This document shows positions 37,302 to 46,624 of a stretch of 64,000 nucleotides of DNA, one piece after another. The stretch covers positions 310,001 through 374,000 of the forward strand of contig NZ_RCCK01000013.1 of the NCBI RefSeq assembly GCF_003664035.1, in the 5' to 3' direction. The stretch comes from Pedobacter alluvionis (GTDB taxonomy: Bacteria > Bacteroidota > Bacteroidia > Sphingobacteriales > Sphingobacteriaceae). The position numbers and the translations under genes were made by a program. Below the pieces are notes generated by a model that worked only from the letters and a program-made list of their open reading frames with translations, did no database searches and was not told the origin of the DNA. The stretch's first letter is position 1. Each line of letters starts with the position of its first letter.

Positions 37302-38168
37302 TCAGGGCCTATATTTGAGTTGATCTTCCTTTACGCGCTGCCGTGAACCGTCATAGAGCATATCCAGATAATCCGATAGGTCAAGCAACAAATTTTTGTC
37401 ATTGTCTACCCCCATCTGCAAAGCCCTTATACCGACCATAAAGGAGATACCACTCGCTGAATCCCCCATTTCAATCTGGTTAAAATAGGTCTTGTCGGTT
37501 TCCAATAACATCCTAAGCCCATAGATCTCCGACTCCTTCATCATCCCGATATTGATCTCTTTCATCACAAAAGGCAGCCCACTTGCCACCTGCTGGTTAT
37601 ACCGCTCGGTAGCGGCAGCATTTCCATCCAAAGTAAGCTGGACAAGTATGGATTTTTGCTCCTTGATATACCAGGTGATCAGGTCTACCGCAAGATGGTA
37701 ATGGTTGTTCTTTGTCCCCCAATTGATGGCATAATCGGTTATGGTATCCTTGCCCACATTGCGTCCCATGTGCTCGGAGAACAATGCCGACAATGGGCGC
37801 ATCAGTTCGGCCAAGCCGGCATCGAAATCAGTCCTGAAATCTGCATATAGTTTTTCCCTTAGAAAAAGCGGGACTTTACAGTCATCGATCACAACGGGGA
37901 TTACATGCGCCTTTTTTTCCTCGATCTCGCGCATCAGCCCGGAATTTAATTCTTTCCTGCACCACTCGCTCTCTACAGAATGTTTGGAAAGCACAACGAG
38001 TAGGTAGCCAGATTCGGTCAGCCCCTCCTGTATCTTATCGATCAGGGAATCGCCTGGATGCATTTCCCATTTATCCAGCCAGATTTTGATTCTTTTTGCG
38101 ACCAGGGAAAATGCCAGTTTATCGACAAACTCTCGGTCTTTTGATGAGTAACTTATAAATACGCTCAT
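37302..38168 (-). CDS. TIR-domain effector, probable NADase
   Basis: 288 residues. Residues 1-130 form a TIR domain opening with MSVFISYSSKDREFVDKL and containing SEWCRKEL, in which E73 is the expected catalytic glutamate. Residues 131-288 are helical and unrecognised, probably an oligomerization or sensing part. Bacterial TIR proteins with this residue cleave NAD+ on phage infection. It lies between the membrane protein gene (84 bp upstream) and the GHKL-nuclease gene (100 bp downstream), all minus strand. Effector role is inferred from the family. Confidence 0.85.
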   Translation of the reverse strand: MSVFISYSSKDREFVDKLAFSLVAKRIKIWLDKWEMHPGDSLIDKIQEGLTESGYLLVVLSKHSVESEWCRKELNSGLMREIEEKKAHVIPVVIDDCKVPLFLREKLYADFRTDFDAGLAELMRPLSALFSEHMGRNVGKDTITDYAINWGTKNNHYHLAVDLITWYIKEQKSILVQLTLDGNAAATERYNQQVASGLPFVMKEINIGMMKESEIYGLRMLLETDKTYFNQIEMGDSASGISFMVGIRALQMGVDNDKNLLLDLSDYLDMLYDGSRQRVKEDQLKYRP

Positions 38169-38252
38169 ATTTGCGGTTTATTTATGTAAAATTATTCTTT
38201 CATTCCTGTGTGTTCACTGCGGAGATCATCGGGGCAATACTGTGTTCTCCAG

Positions 38253-39503
38253 CTAAAAGACAAAGGCCACAGCTCTATCGGAAGCGAACCTGAAGATATT
38301 GTCCCTGCTATCACCATCATGCTGGAAGATTAGGAAAACAGCGGACAGGATGACCGTCAGTAGCAGTGCGGCCAGCATAGCGTAGCCCAGGAACCTGATC
38401 CGCCTGCGCTTGGAAAGCATCTGCAGGAAATCATCCTTAAGCCTCTCATAAACATCCAGGTAATGCCGTTTAAAGTTCGCCTCCTCCAGGTTGACATCTT
38501 TGGCCAGCCTGTCAATGTCCAGGATGCTCATCCACACGGCAGCTGCAATAAACAAGCAATAAACTACTATGGAAGCATAGATGACCCAAAGCAGGGTTTT
38601 ACTGCCTTCAAAGCTGTAAAAGCCGAATATCGAGGCACCAAGCGAAAGCGGGACAGAGATGATCTGCCCGGATATTTTTTCCTGCGCAGCATCCAGGGAA
38701 ACAAAATAACCTTCCTTTTCAGTGCGGTACTGCTGCCTGATATTGTTGAAGCTGAACTTATCGACAAAAAGCCGGTAATTCAGGTCGGCCTGTTCGATGA
38801 GGTAGTTGAAATTTCCGTAAAGATTTGCGAAGGACCTGTTGGGTTCACTCTGCAGCTCCATAAAACGGCATATATTGTTGTTGAAACAGGCCAGCCATTC
38901 GGGATTGGACAGTTTCTGCGTAAAATCATCAAGCTGCAGCACCTCGAAATCGAAGGAGAAAACGCGATGGTCGACCGGTTTATAGGAAATCAGCGTAAAG
39001 TGCTTTTCCTCGCCCTTGGACACCACAACAAACAGTTCGGCATTTGCAGTTGATTTCTTGGCCTCAAAAAGCGCAGACTCACTACTATCATATAACTGCA
39101 GCAGTTTAGTATACTGCTTAAAATGGCCCAGGATATCTTTCGATCGAATATTACCGGATTCAGAAAGCCTCTGGTCATGGGAATACCAGATGTAATCTGC
39201 CGATAGCTCCAAAATAAATATATCCTGCGAATCCAGGAGGCTGATCTTATTGGAAAGCCTGTCCAGCGCACCGTCGAGATCTGAAAACAGCAAAACATCT
39301 TCCCACTGCCTTTTGATCTGAATGGAACCGTCCTTTGGCTTACTGTAGGCAATGCCTAAGCTATCCATGAGCCCGGTAACAGCTGCCGCATCGGCATCAC
39401 TGGCAAAACTGAAAGTAATGTTCTCCTTTGTAACGGCAACCGATGGTGAGTGCGATCTGACGGCCTCCCTCCAAGCTATCCATTTGTCCTTCCCAATAGC
39501 CAT
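38253..39503 (-). CDS. Membrane-anchored protein of unknown family
   Basis: 416 residues. About 270 soluble residues are followed by hydrophobic segments: SVPLSLGASIFGFYSF region and LLWVIYASIVVYCLFIAAAVW (about 285-330), and a final one, LGYAMLAALLLTVILSAVFLIF (about 375-396). The ends are probably cytoplasmic. Its ATG shares one base with the stop of the NdpA-type gene (TAATG), so the two proteins are made together. I do not recognise the family. The fixed coupling suggests a membrane partner for the nucleoid-associated protein; a pore or anchor role would be speculation. Confidence 0.6.
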   Translation of the reverse strand: MAIGKDKWIAWREAVRSHSPSVAVTKENITFSFASDADAAAVTGLMDSLGIAYSKPKDGSIQIKRQWEDVLLFSDLDGALDRLSNKISLLDSQDIFILELSADYIWYSHDQRLSESGNIRSKDILGHFKQYTKLLQLYDSSESALFEAKKSTANAELFVVVSKGEEKHFTLISYKPVDHRVFSFDFEVLQLDDFTQKLSNPEWLACFNNNICRFMELQSEPNRSFANLYGNFNYLIEQADLNYRLFVDKFSFNNIRQQYRTEKEGYFVSLDAAQEKISGQIISVPLSLGASIFGFYSFEGSKTLLWVIYASIVVYCLFIAAAVWMSILDIDRLAKDVNLEEANFKRHYLDVYERLKDDFLQMLSKRRRIRFLGYAMLAALLLTVILSAVFLIFQHDGDSRDNIFRFASDRAVAFVF

Positions 39504-40516
39504 TACTCTTCCTCCCTCTGAGCGGTCAGGGTACTGTATATTTTCTCGTCCTTGATAATGAGCAGCCCATCCCTTAAGACCACGTCATTGGAAATAAACC
39601 GCTCAATATCGATGGTAACCGAAATCCCCTTGGCCTTTGCCTTATAGGTGATCAGCCGGCGGAGCTCTGTACCGTCCAGATGGAACAGCGGATCGATCTC
39701 CAGCCTGAAGCGTTCCTGTGCATAATTACGGATATAGAGTTTGTCCCCGTAAAAGGCATCACTCAACAGATCGACATTCAGTACGTTCTTGTTTGCTTTT
39801 TTATAGGAACTGATCCATTCAAAAATGTCACGTTCAAAATCATCCGGCCTCGGGTAATCCTGCGGTGCCCCTATATCCTTCAGTACATCGATAAACTGTC
39901 TGGTATTGGTCTTATTGTCGATAAAAGTACCTACGTTCACCCAGCGGAGAAAATATTTGGAAAGGTTGTCCCCCTGATGGCTCAACAGCCCCAGATAGTT
40001 CCTTGTATTGTCCCCATCGAGATAAAGCGTGCAGTTCAGCCTAAAGCCCATCGCAAGCTTATCGATGTTTACATTCTGCGTCTCATCGATCGAAAAGTTC
40101 CCATCCCGCCACTGGATATTGAATGCTTCTTTATTCCTGACGATGATGATCGAAATGTAACGGTATCCGTTCACCTCATAGTCTACATAGAGATAATAAC
40201 CCCCTGTTGCAAAGGGCTCCCGTTCGATCAGTTGTGCAAGGTCACCCAGAGTAATGGTACTGAAGGCAAAAAACTGCCCGTCATTGTCCTGCTCCCTGAG
40301 ATACCGATCAACATTGAGATAAACCGAATTCGTGGGCTTGGATAGATCGAACTTGGAGTATTTGGTAATCGACTGGTCAAAGGCATTGTGTACCTGCTCA
40401 ATGAGTTTGTTGATCCCATCATTTACCAGCAGCAATTCCTGCGAGGAATTGTAACTCACCTGGTTTGAGCCTGCCTCCTTGACAAGTTCATGTATTATAA
40501 TCCTTCTTACATTCAT
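39503..40516 (-). CDS. NdpA/YejK-type nucleoid-associated protein
   Basis: 337 residues from the ATG at 40516 (MNVRRIIIHEL); a TTG 24 bp upstream is less likely. The NA37/NdpA pattern is clear: IIIHEL start, TGGYYLYVDYEVNGYRYISIIIV, IDKLAMGFRLN and YLGLLSHQGDNLSKYFLRWVNVG. E. coli YejK binds double-stranded DNA. Here it is first of a minus-strand series with a membrane protein, a TIR protein and a GHKL nuclease, a setting unlike the housekeeping gene. NdpA-type proteins in defence islands may detect foreign DNA; that is inference. Confidence 0.78.
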   Translation of the reverse strand: MNVRRIIIHELVKEAGSNQVSYNSSQELLLVNDGINKLIEQVHNAFDQSITKYSKFDLSKPTNSVYLNVDRYLREQDNDGQFFAFSTITLGDLAQLIEREPFATGGYYLYVDYEVNGYRYISIIIVRNKEAFNIQWRDGNFSIDETQNVNIDKLAMGFRLNCTLYLDGDNTRNYLGLLSHQGDNLSKYFLRWVNVGTFIDNKTNTRQFIDVLKDIGAPQDYPRPDDFERDIFEWISSYKKANKNVLNVDLLSDAFYGDKLYIRNYAQERFRLEIDPLFHLDGTELRRLITYKAKAKGISVTIDIERFISNDVVLRDGLLIIKDEKIYSTLTAQREEE

Positions 40517-41389
40517 TTCGAGCGAATAATTACAGGCCAATATAGTTTTTAAAATCTGACCGTCTATTTATATTCAATAAATACTCAATTTTGAGTATCT
40601 GTTAAATTTTCATTTGCAACTGTCTATCCTTTCCGGTAGGCATCTTGCTTTAAGATCGAGCGGAAATTTTGTAAAACTAATGTTAAGAATCCAATAAATA
40701 CTACGGGTTCCCGTAAGGCTCGCGCATCTCCTAAATTACTAAAAGACCAATACATCACGGATCATTTCAATTCAGCCAAACAAGAAATTTTCAGATGATA
40801 ATAATGTGAAGAAAGAAGTTACAAGGAATTTAATGACAACCCTAGATGCAGTGGATCTGCTATTCAGTATTTCTAGAATCAAATGAATTTTCTTAATGTT
40901 ATAGATGTTTTAGTGGTAAAACAAATTTGCGGCTTGAATTTCTCAAATCAATACCTTGTAAGGAGGCTCCTGCTCTCTTCAAAGTTGGTTTCTCAATATA
41001 AGTTATTTATATAATATAGAATGAATGATGATTCTCTTTTGCATTATTTAAGTTCATTTCATAAATTTGGAAGGATAATATTTGAGCCTAAAAACAGTCA
41101 TTTTGACAGTTGGTGAGTCGTAATTGTATTTTTCAAGTGTTTGATAGTCAGAAAGTTATATAAACGAAACTTGTTCTGGTTTCGTCGGATTTTTCCATAA
41201 ATTATTGATTTTCAGATTGTTAATGTCTTTATCTCAACAAAAAGATTATATGATTTGTTTTGGTATAATGGCAAACTCTTCCATCGCTACATTAGGCTAT
41301 ATTTCAATAACTTTTAGCTATAAATTATTTCTATAGTTATTAGTAAGATTATAGATGGCCAATTTTCAATTGTAAAACACTTAATAACC
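40517..41389. other. 873-bp AT-rich gap with repeat copy A
   Basis: Marks the right edge of the G+C-richer island. No gene recognised. It contains the non-coding repeat at 41053-41189 that recurs near 49.7 kb. The left 60 bp should hold the promoter of the NdpA-led genes. Confidence 0.5.
41053..41189 (+). repeat. 137-bp intergenic repeat, copy A
   Basis: Matches copy B at 49723-49859 over exactly 137 bp in the same orientation, with most positions identical by eye. Shared landmarks are TTCATTTC at the start, AACAGTCATTTT, GTGAGTCGTAATTGT, TAGTCAG and TTGTTCTGG near the end. Neither copy encodes a plausible peptide. Confidence 0.75.
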
Positions 41390-42154
41390 ATGACCTTTCA
41401 ATACGCATCTGATTTACATTTAGAATTCCCTGAAAATTATGATTATCTGAAGAAATTCCCAATTCAATCTAAAGCTGATATATTGATTTTAGCTGGCGAT
41501 ATTGTAACTTTTAGCCAGCTTGAAAAACGTATGGATTTCTTCAATTATGTTTCAGATAATTTTGAACAGGTATATTGGATCCCAGGTAATCATGAATATT
41601 ATTACGGTGATATCACCAGATGTTCTGGGCCCCATCTAGAGCAGATCAAAAATAATGTTCAACTGGTCAACAACATTACGATCAAAGCTACAGATTACGA
41701 TTTAATCTTTTCAACAATGTGGTCTCACATTAGTCCTCCAAATGAGAGACAGATATTTGATGGAATGTCCGATTTTTACGTGATCCGGAATAATGGGCAA
41801 GTTTTCAGGCCAGCTGATTACAATAAACTACATCAGGAAAGTTTAGACTTTATTCAGGATGAAATATCAAATGAAAATGGACAGCAAAAGATTGTAGTTA
41901 CTCATCATGTACCAACTTTAATGAACTATCCTCCCAGGTTTTTGGGAAGTATACTGAATGAAGCATTTGCTGTAGAATTAACTGAAATGATAGAAAAATA
42001 TAATCCTCTTTATTGGATATATGGGCACCATCACCAAAACACTTTGCCTTTTAAAATCGGTGAAACAACAATGCTTACCAACCAGCTTGGTTACGTAAGA
42101 TCAGGAGAGCATACAAGTTTTAATTCAGCTAAATTACTCGATATTCTAGACTAG
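41390..42154 (+). CDS. Calcineurin-like metallophosphoesterase
   Basis: 254 residues with all metal-binding motifs of the family: YASDLHLEF (D8, H10), ILAGDIV (D37), WIPGNHEYY (N67, H68), VVTHHVP and YGHHH. Such enzymes hydrolyse phosphomono- or diesters with two metal ions; substrates range from nucleotides to DNA ends. It is a single cytoplasmic domain. It stands alone on the plus strand, 200 bp after repeat copy A, with the next operon convergent. Substrate cannot be inferred. Confidence 0.88.
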
Positions 42155-42499
42155 ATTTTTCTGGCCGGTAACCACCTGTTCCGATACGGTCTGTCGACTG
42201 GGCGTAAGTCGATTCGCCAAAAATAACCGGTGAACATATTACTAGTACATTATGTCCTTTGCTCTTCGGTAAGTCCGGAAAAATAACACCTAATCTACCC
42301 ATAATTTTCATTGACATTTACCTCATTTTTATATAAATCGGGGAGCATTTTAAATGCTAACTTATTTATTTATGACCAGTGCTTTACCAGTTATCTCCTT
42401 CAAAATATAGGCACATTTTTATCTTTTTGAAATTTAGCGAAAGCCTCCTTGGCTGCCTTAAACTGGCTGCTCCTATCCAAAACCCCGGTTACAGTGGTT
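42155..42499. other. 345-bp convergent gap
   Basis: Lies between the 3' ends of two convergent genes. No gene, strong hairpin or repeat seen. Confidence 0.4.
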
Positions 42500-42895
42500 T
42501 TAAACTTCAGTATTTTTTTCTACATCATTTTTTGCAAGGGGTGCACTATTGCTTATTATGGTATCCGCAATGCTTTTTTTATCCTTAATCAACTTAAGTT
42601 GAAAATTGTCCGGCGGCATTACCGGATGGTTAGTGTCTACGAATATCTCTCCATGTAGCTCTGCTATCCCATTCTCCCTGAAAGAATCTTTAATCAGTTT
42701 TCTATCACTCTCAGTAATGTTTATTTTATCCCGGTATTTCGCTACCGACACTTCGACGATACCTGTATTGAATTTTAATTTAATCCAAGGATTATATAGA
42801 AACTGAATATCATAGACTTTTGAGTCGTATTTTACGTCCTGTCTGCACGCTGCGAAAGACAAAATTATTATAGCGTAGAGGCCTAACTTGTTCAT
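42500..42895 (-). CDS. Small lipoprotein of unknown function
   Basis: 131 residues. The start MNKLGLYAIIILSFAAC ends in a lipobox with C17, so the protein should be lipid-anchored. The mature part is a small mixed domain (FLYNPWIKLKFNTGIVEVSVAKY) of no recognised family. The last 20 residues are polar and of low complexity. It lies 183 bp downstream of the SLATT-like gene on the same strand and may be a separate unit. Confidence 0.65.
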   Translation of the reverse strand: MNKLGLYAIIILSFAACRQDVKYDSKVYDIQFLYNPWIKLKFNTGIVEVSVAKYRDKINITESDRKLIKDSFRENGIAELHGEIFVDTNHPVMPPDNFQLKLIKDKKSIADTIISNSAPLAKNDVEKNTEV

Positions 42896-43078
42896 AATTT
42901 TAATCGTTAATTAGTTTAACTTATTTTCTTTGGCCTTCATATTTTTTGCGCTTCGATCAGGGATTTAACTATAGCGGCACGATAGACTCAAACCTTCTCC
43001 AGCTGAATATGCGCGGGTAGCTGATTGGAACGTCAAAAACAGTGAGACATTTTGTATTGACCTTATTGAGCATTCTAA

Positions 43079-43867
43079 CTAGGGCAACTTCATCACCACA
43101 TCCGCTGTTTTACTCGCAGAGAGAGATACATTTTGTGAGAACGAAATTTTGCCTGCCTGTTTTGTGGCCTCAATGGTAATTTTGTGAACACCGGGATCAA
43201 CATTTCGAAAAACACCTAAATAACTACCTATTATTGAGATGGTTACTGAATCATCCATCATTAATTTGATGCCAGTATATCCGGCATAGTTTTCAACCAT
43301 TACAGAAATTGTTCCCAGCGCAGACAAAGATTCTTCCTGTTTTTTACGGAACATTTCATAAAGTTCGCTTGTCTGGGTTTGAAACTCATTAGCCCACAAA
43401 GCTGTTTCAGCCTGAACGGTATTAAAGACAGAAGCCCTAAAAGTTTTGATCATTTCCAGAAGGATTGTGATCTGCACAACTGAAATGCCAGCCTGGGTCT
43501 TAGCGATTTCAATGTTCCAATTGTCCTGAAATTCAGCAGTAGACTTTTTGATATCCAGTTCTGCCACATAAAAACGCACATATCCCGAAGATACGCCCAG
43601 ATAACGATCCAATAGGAGAAAAAAACCACCAATAGCCAGGCTTAGGTATCCTAATTTGGTATCGTTACTAAGCAAGCCGAGTGGCAGCATTGGTATTATA
43701 AGTCCTACGGAAAAAAGGAGTAGGCTAAGCACCCTTATTCCCCTTGAAAAAAATGAGTGCCAACTCCTGAAACTGGAGTACCAGCTTTCTTCTTTTTTTA
43801 CCGCTTCCATCGAAACTTCTTTGATATCTTCAAGAGCTTGCATGGGATTTTTCCAATCGTATATCAT
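43079..43867 (-). CDS. SLATT-like two-TM protein with PEGA-like C-terminal domain
   Basis: 262 residues. Two hydrophobic helices (about 43-65 and 72-88; LSLLLFSVGLIIPMLPLGLL and LGYLSLAIGGFFLLLDRYLG) are followed by GYVRFYVAELDIKK, a pattern close to SLATT effectors, which are thought to form membrane pores in CBASS-like and other conflict systems. A helical stretch follows, and residues about 205-262 form a small beta domain resembling PEGA (VTISIIGSYLGVFRNVDPGVHKI). It ends an operon with a two-component pair. SLATT assignment is by pattern only; a regulatory or envelope-stress role is also possible. Confidence 0.5.
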   Translation of the reverse strand: MIYDWKNPMQALEDIKEVSMEAVKKEESWYSSFRSWHSFFSRGIRVLSLLLFSVGLIIPMLPLGLLSNDTKLGYLSLAIGGFFLLLDRYLGVSSGYVRFYVAELDIKKSTAEFQDNWNIEIAKTQAGISVVQITILLEMIKTFRASVFNTVQAETALWANEFQTQTSELYEMFRKKQEESLSALGTISVMVENYAGYTGIKLMMDDSVTISIIGSYLGVFRNVDPGVHKITIEATKQAGKISFSQNVSLSASKTADVVMKLP

Positions 43868-43903
43868 AATTTAGTTTTTTTAATGAAGGCCATCTGTGCA
43901 CTA

Positions 43904-44548
43904 TCAAATTTGAAAAATTTCGTTTTTTATTGCATAAAGCACCAACCCGGTCCTAGATCTAAGTTCAAGCTTTTCAAAAAGGGAATCGCGGTAGTTATCA
44001 ATTGTCCTGGGACTTACGCACAACTGCTCCGCAATTTCCTTATAAGTCATCTCCGAACAGCAGAGTTTTAAAAATGCTAATTCATTTTTGCTCAACACCG
44101 GTCCCTTTTCCAAGGTTGCATGGCGATAGAGCTTGCCTGACATTTTCTCATTGATAAAAACCCCTTTTTCATTGATTATCCTAACAGCAGATAAAAGTTC
44201 CCTTGGCCCGGATGATTTCAGCAGATATCCACCTGCACCACTTCTGATCATTCCAATCACCGCACGTTCATCCTCGTACATGCTCAGGGCAAGAATTTTT
44301 ATTTCAGGATGATTTTCCTTCAACCATTTACTAGCCCCATATCCATCCAGAACCGGCATTTTAATATCCATGAGTACCACATGGGGCATTAAGCCTTTGG
44401 CAATCATAGCTTTCATAACCTCACCGTTTTCGGCTTCAAAAATGACTTCAATCTGCTTGAGCTCCTGTATTAAAAATACCAGACCTTTTCGGAACAGGGC
44501 ATGATCATCAACAATGGCTACCCGTAATTTTTCAATGTTGTCAATCAT
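43904..44548 (-). CDS. NarL/FixJ-type response regulator
   Basis: 214 residues. The receiver domain has the acidic pair D14-D15, phosphorylation site D61 in VVLMDIKMPVLDG and a conserved Lys near 111; a LuxR-type helix-turn-helix occupies about 150-210 (FLKLCCSEMTYKEIAEQLCVSPRTIDNYRDSLFEKL in outline: MTYKEIAEQLCVSPRTI). Its start overlaps the histidine-kinase gene by 8 bp. It would be phosphorylated by that kinase and regulate transcription, perhaps of its own operon. Confidence 0.92.
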   Translation of the reverse strand: MIDNIEKLRVAIVDDHALFRKGLVFLIQELKQIEVIFEAENGEVMKAMIAKGLMPHVVLMDIKMPVLDGYGASKWLKENHPEIKILALSMYEDERAVIGMIRSGAGGYLLKSSGPRELLSAVRIINEKGVFINEKMSGKLYRHATLEKGPVLSKNELAFLKLCCSEMTYKEIAEQLCVSPRTIDNYRDSLFEKLELRSRTGLVLYAIKNEIFQI

Positions 44549-45323
44549 AAGGCACTTTTAATTCTATCTTTGTTCCTTCTCCCGGCGCTGAGTTGATTTC
44601 GGCTTTTCCACCAATTAATTCAGCACGTTTTGTAATATTTAGTAGTCCCATTCCCCTTTCACTGATCGGATCCGCTAAGAAACCTTTACCATTATCCCAA
44701 ATAACCAATACTAGATAATTTTCAGTAGACCCAAGGCTTAACTCTATGCGGTTTGCCTGTGCATGCTTTATCACGTTGTTAAGTCCTTCCTGCATGATCC
44801 TGAACAAGATAAGTTCTTTGCTCGCATCAGACAGACTCCTCATCATAGGGTCAATATTCACAACAAGATCATAAATTCCCAACTTGCGTATATAGTCCAT
44901 TTCATAGCCAATGGCTTCCTGTAACCCAAATAAAATCAACTGTTCTCCCTGAAGCAGCTTCCCAAGTAGCCTCATTTCTTCAATTGCATTCATGGTTAGT
45001 GATACCGCAGCTTCAATTTTTTCCATACCAGCTATTGAAACCTGATCGGAATCAATAGCATTTAAAGTCACTGCACTAAGGCTTAACAACTGACCAACAT
45101 TATCGTGAAGGTCTGCACCAATGGTTTCCATTGTCTGTTCCCGGACCTCCATCTGTGCCCTCAGAAGTTCTGAGTCAAAAGAGCGTTTCATTTCTAGCTT
45201 CTCTTCTATATGTTTTTTTCTTTTTTTAAAATAGGTGGATACGTAGAGGAAAATAAATACCGGGCCGATCAAAAAGATTAGCGTTGAAGTTATAATCAGT
45301 GTTTTTAGTTCTTCGTACTCCAT
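44541..45323 (-). CDS. Sensor histidine kinase, HisKA_3/NarX type
   Basis: 260 residues. One transmembrane helix (about 8-30) leads to a coiled coil, then IGADLHDNVGQLLSL with the phosphoacceptor H73, and a HATPase domain with N-box GLNNVIKHAQA, DNGKGF and GMGLLNI. There is no periplasmic sensor domain, so the input probably comes from partner proteins, such as the membrane protein encoded just upstream, which it overlaps by 19 bp. It pairs with the LuxR-type regulator downstream. Confidence 0.92.
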   Translation of the reverse strand: MEYEELKTLIITSTLIFLIGPVFIFLYVSTYFKKRKKHIEEKLEMKRSFDSELLRAQMEVREQTMETIGADLHDNVGQLLSLSAVTLNAIDSDQVSIAGMEKIEAAVSLTMNAIEEMRLLGKLLQGEQLILFGLQEAIGYEMDYIRKLGIYDLVVNIDPMMRSLSDASKELILFRIMQEGLNNVIKHAQANRIELSLGSTENYLVLVIWDNGKGFLADPISERGMGLLNITKRAELIGGKAEINSAPGEGTKIELKVPYD

Positions 45324-45943
45324 CTCTTCAGTATAAACGAATATGACCAGGATCCATAGAGAACCACATTAATAAACTGTATCATATACCGCCTTATCGT
45401 ATGATCTTTGGCATGGATAAGGGCATCCTGGAATATATTCAACACCGTACTGCCAAAATAATATAAGATCACTCCTCCTACCCACCAGAATGGAGCAAAA
45501 CCAAGAATATCAGTATACTCTCCCCTGTTCATCAGCCAATAGAAATAATACATCCCCATTATACAATAGCAGGAAGAAACAATGGTATTGCAATTGGTAT
45601 TAAAAATCATAAAGCCATGGAATAAAAAGTCATAACCATAACTTAAAGCAAAAATGCCTGTGAATATCCCTAGGTACAAATTGAGGTATTTGATCTTTCC
45701 TTGCAACAGGTGGTAAAACATAAATACAATAAAAAATGCCTCAATGAGCAGATATATATTATAGAGCCAGGAATTATCCGTCTCTCCCATACCTTTCAGC
45801 AGATACCTCCCCAGGATTTCTGTAGCGCATACAAGAAACATGTAGAGGATCTGCATCCTCCACATGCCCTTTCGCCAAAGCGCAAAAAGTGCGGTAAGGA
45901 AACATAACAGCTCCGCTATTATATTGACCGTAAAAAAACTCAT
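45305..45943 (-). CDS. Polytopic membrane protein, possible sensor partner
   Basis: 212 residues from the ATG at 45943 (MSFFTVNIIAELLCF), chosen because it overlaps the preceding stop as ATGA; a longer form would extend 48 bp into the upstream gene. About seven hydrophobic segments cover the whole protein. It overlaps the histidine-kinase gene by 19 bp. This coupling and the lack of an input domain in the kinase suggest that it senses the signal in the membrane. Family unknown. Confidence 0.72.
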   Translation of the reverse strand: MSFFTVNIIAELLCFLTALFALWRKGMWRMQILYMFLVCATEILGRYLLKGMGETDNSWLYNIYLLIEAFFIVFMFYHLLQGKIKYLNLYLGIFTGIFALSYGYDFLFHGFMIFNTNCNTIVSSCYCIMGMYYFYWLMNRGEYTDILGFAPFWWVGGVILYYFGSTVLNIFQDALIHAKDHTIRRYMIQFINVVLYGSWSYSFILKRWSTKN

Positions 45944-46524
45944 TTTAATCCTGCTGGTGGACCCAATAATAATGCACCTGATCCAGGGCAATCCCCCGGT
46001 GGGCAGAGTTCACCCTTATTTTCTGGAATGGTACCTATAACCTGGTTGAAATAGTCTTTATGAATCTTTACGAACAAGCCTTCTTTTGTTTTTACAGAAT
46101 CGGATTTTGTTGAGACAAATAGCAATGTGTTCTGTTTCGCATGGGGATGTCTTTTACCTGGTTCATATTCTTTGGGATATTTACCAAAATATATTCTCAG
46201 ACCGTCTGTCCCCATTTTCTCCTGCTCGTTTTTCAGAAGAAAATAAAGATTTTCGATGCGGGAAAAGGGAAGCCACACAGCGCGGGTATTCTGTTTTAAA
46301 TCTAGCCCTATACCCTTGTACGCCTGTACAATCTGGTAGGCGGAATCAAGACAGAGCTGTGAGGAACGATCAATTGTACCATCGCATTTTCCGATGCCGT
46401 AACTTGAGATGTCGACATCTTCCATATCTTCTTGCGGAAGAACCTGTGGTTTATTAAAAAAGAGGTAACCAAGTCCCAGGCCAATAACAAATGTTAAGGC
46501 GGAGATTAAGAGAGATTTTTTCAT
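45940..46524 (-). CDS. Membrane-anchored protein with large periplasmic domain, unknown
   Basis: 194 residues. A single N-terminal helix (LLISALTFVIGLGLGYLFF) anchors a soluble domain with a hallmark-like segment DGLRIYFGKYPKEYEPGKR and a C-terminal CPPGDCPGSGALLLGPP tail containing two cysteines. Proteins of this shape are common and uncharacterised in Bacteroidota. Its stop overlaps the next gene (ATGA), so it belongs to the two-component operon. Confidence 0.68.
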   Translation of the reverse strand: MKKSLLISALTFVIGLGLGYLFFNKPQVLPQEDMEDVDISSYGIGKCDGTIDRSSQLCLDSAYQIVQAYKGIGLDLKQNTRAVWLPFSRIENLYFLLKNEQEKMGTDGLRIYFGKYPKEYEPGKRHPHAKQNTLLFVSTKSDSVKTKEGLFVKIHKDYFNQVIGTIPENKGELCPPGDCPGSGALLLGPPAGLK

Positions 46525-46624
46525 AATTTAAATAGCTTTGTTTGGTATATAAAAATCGTTAATTATCAACACATTAGCAATGGTACATCCATTTATAAAA
46601 TTAAAATCTGGGAAGCTAACGCAT

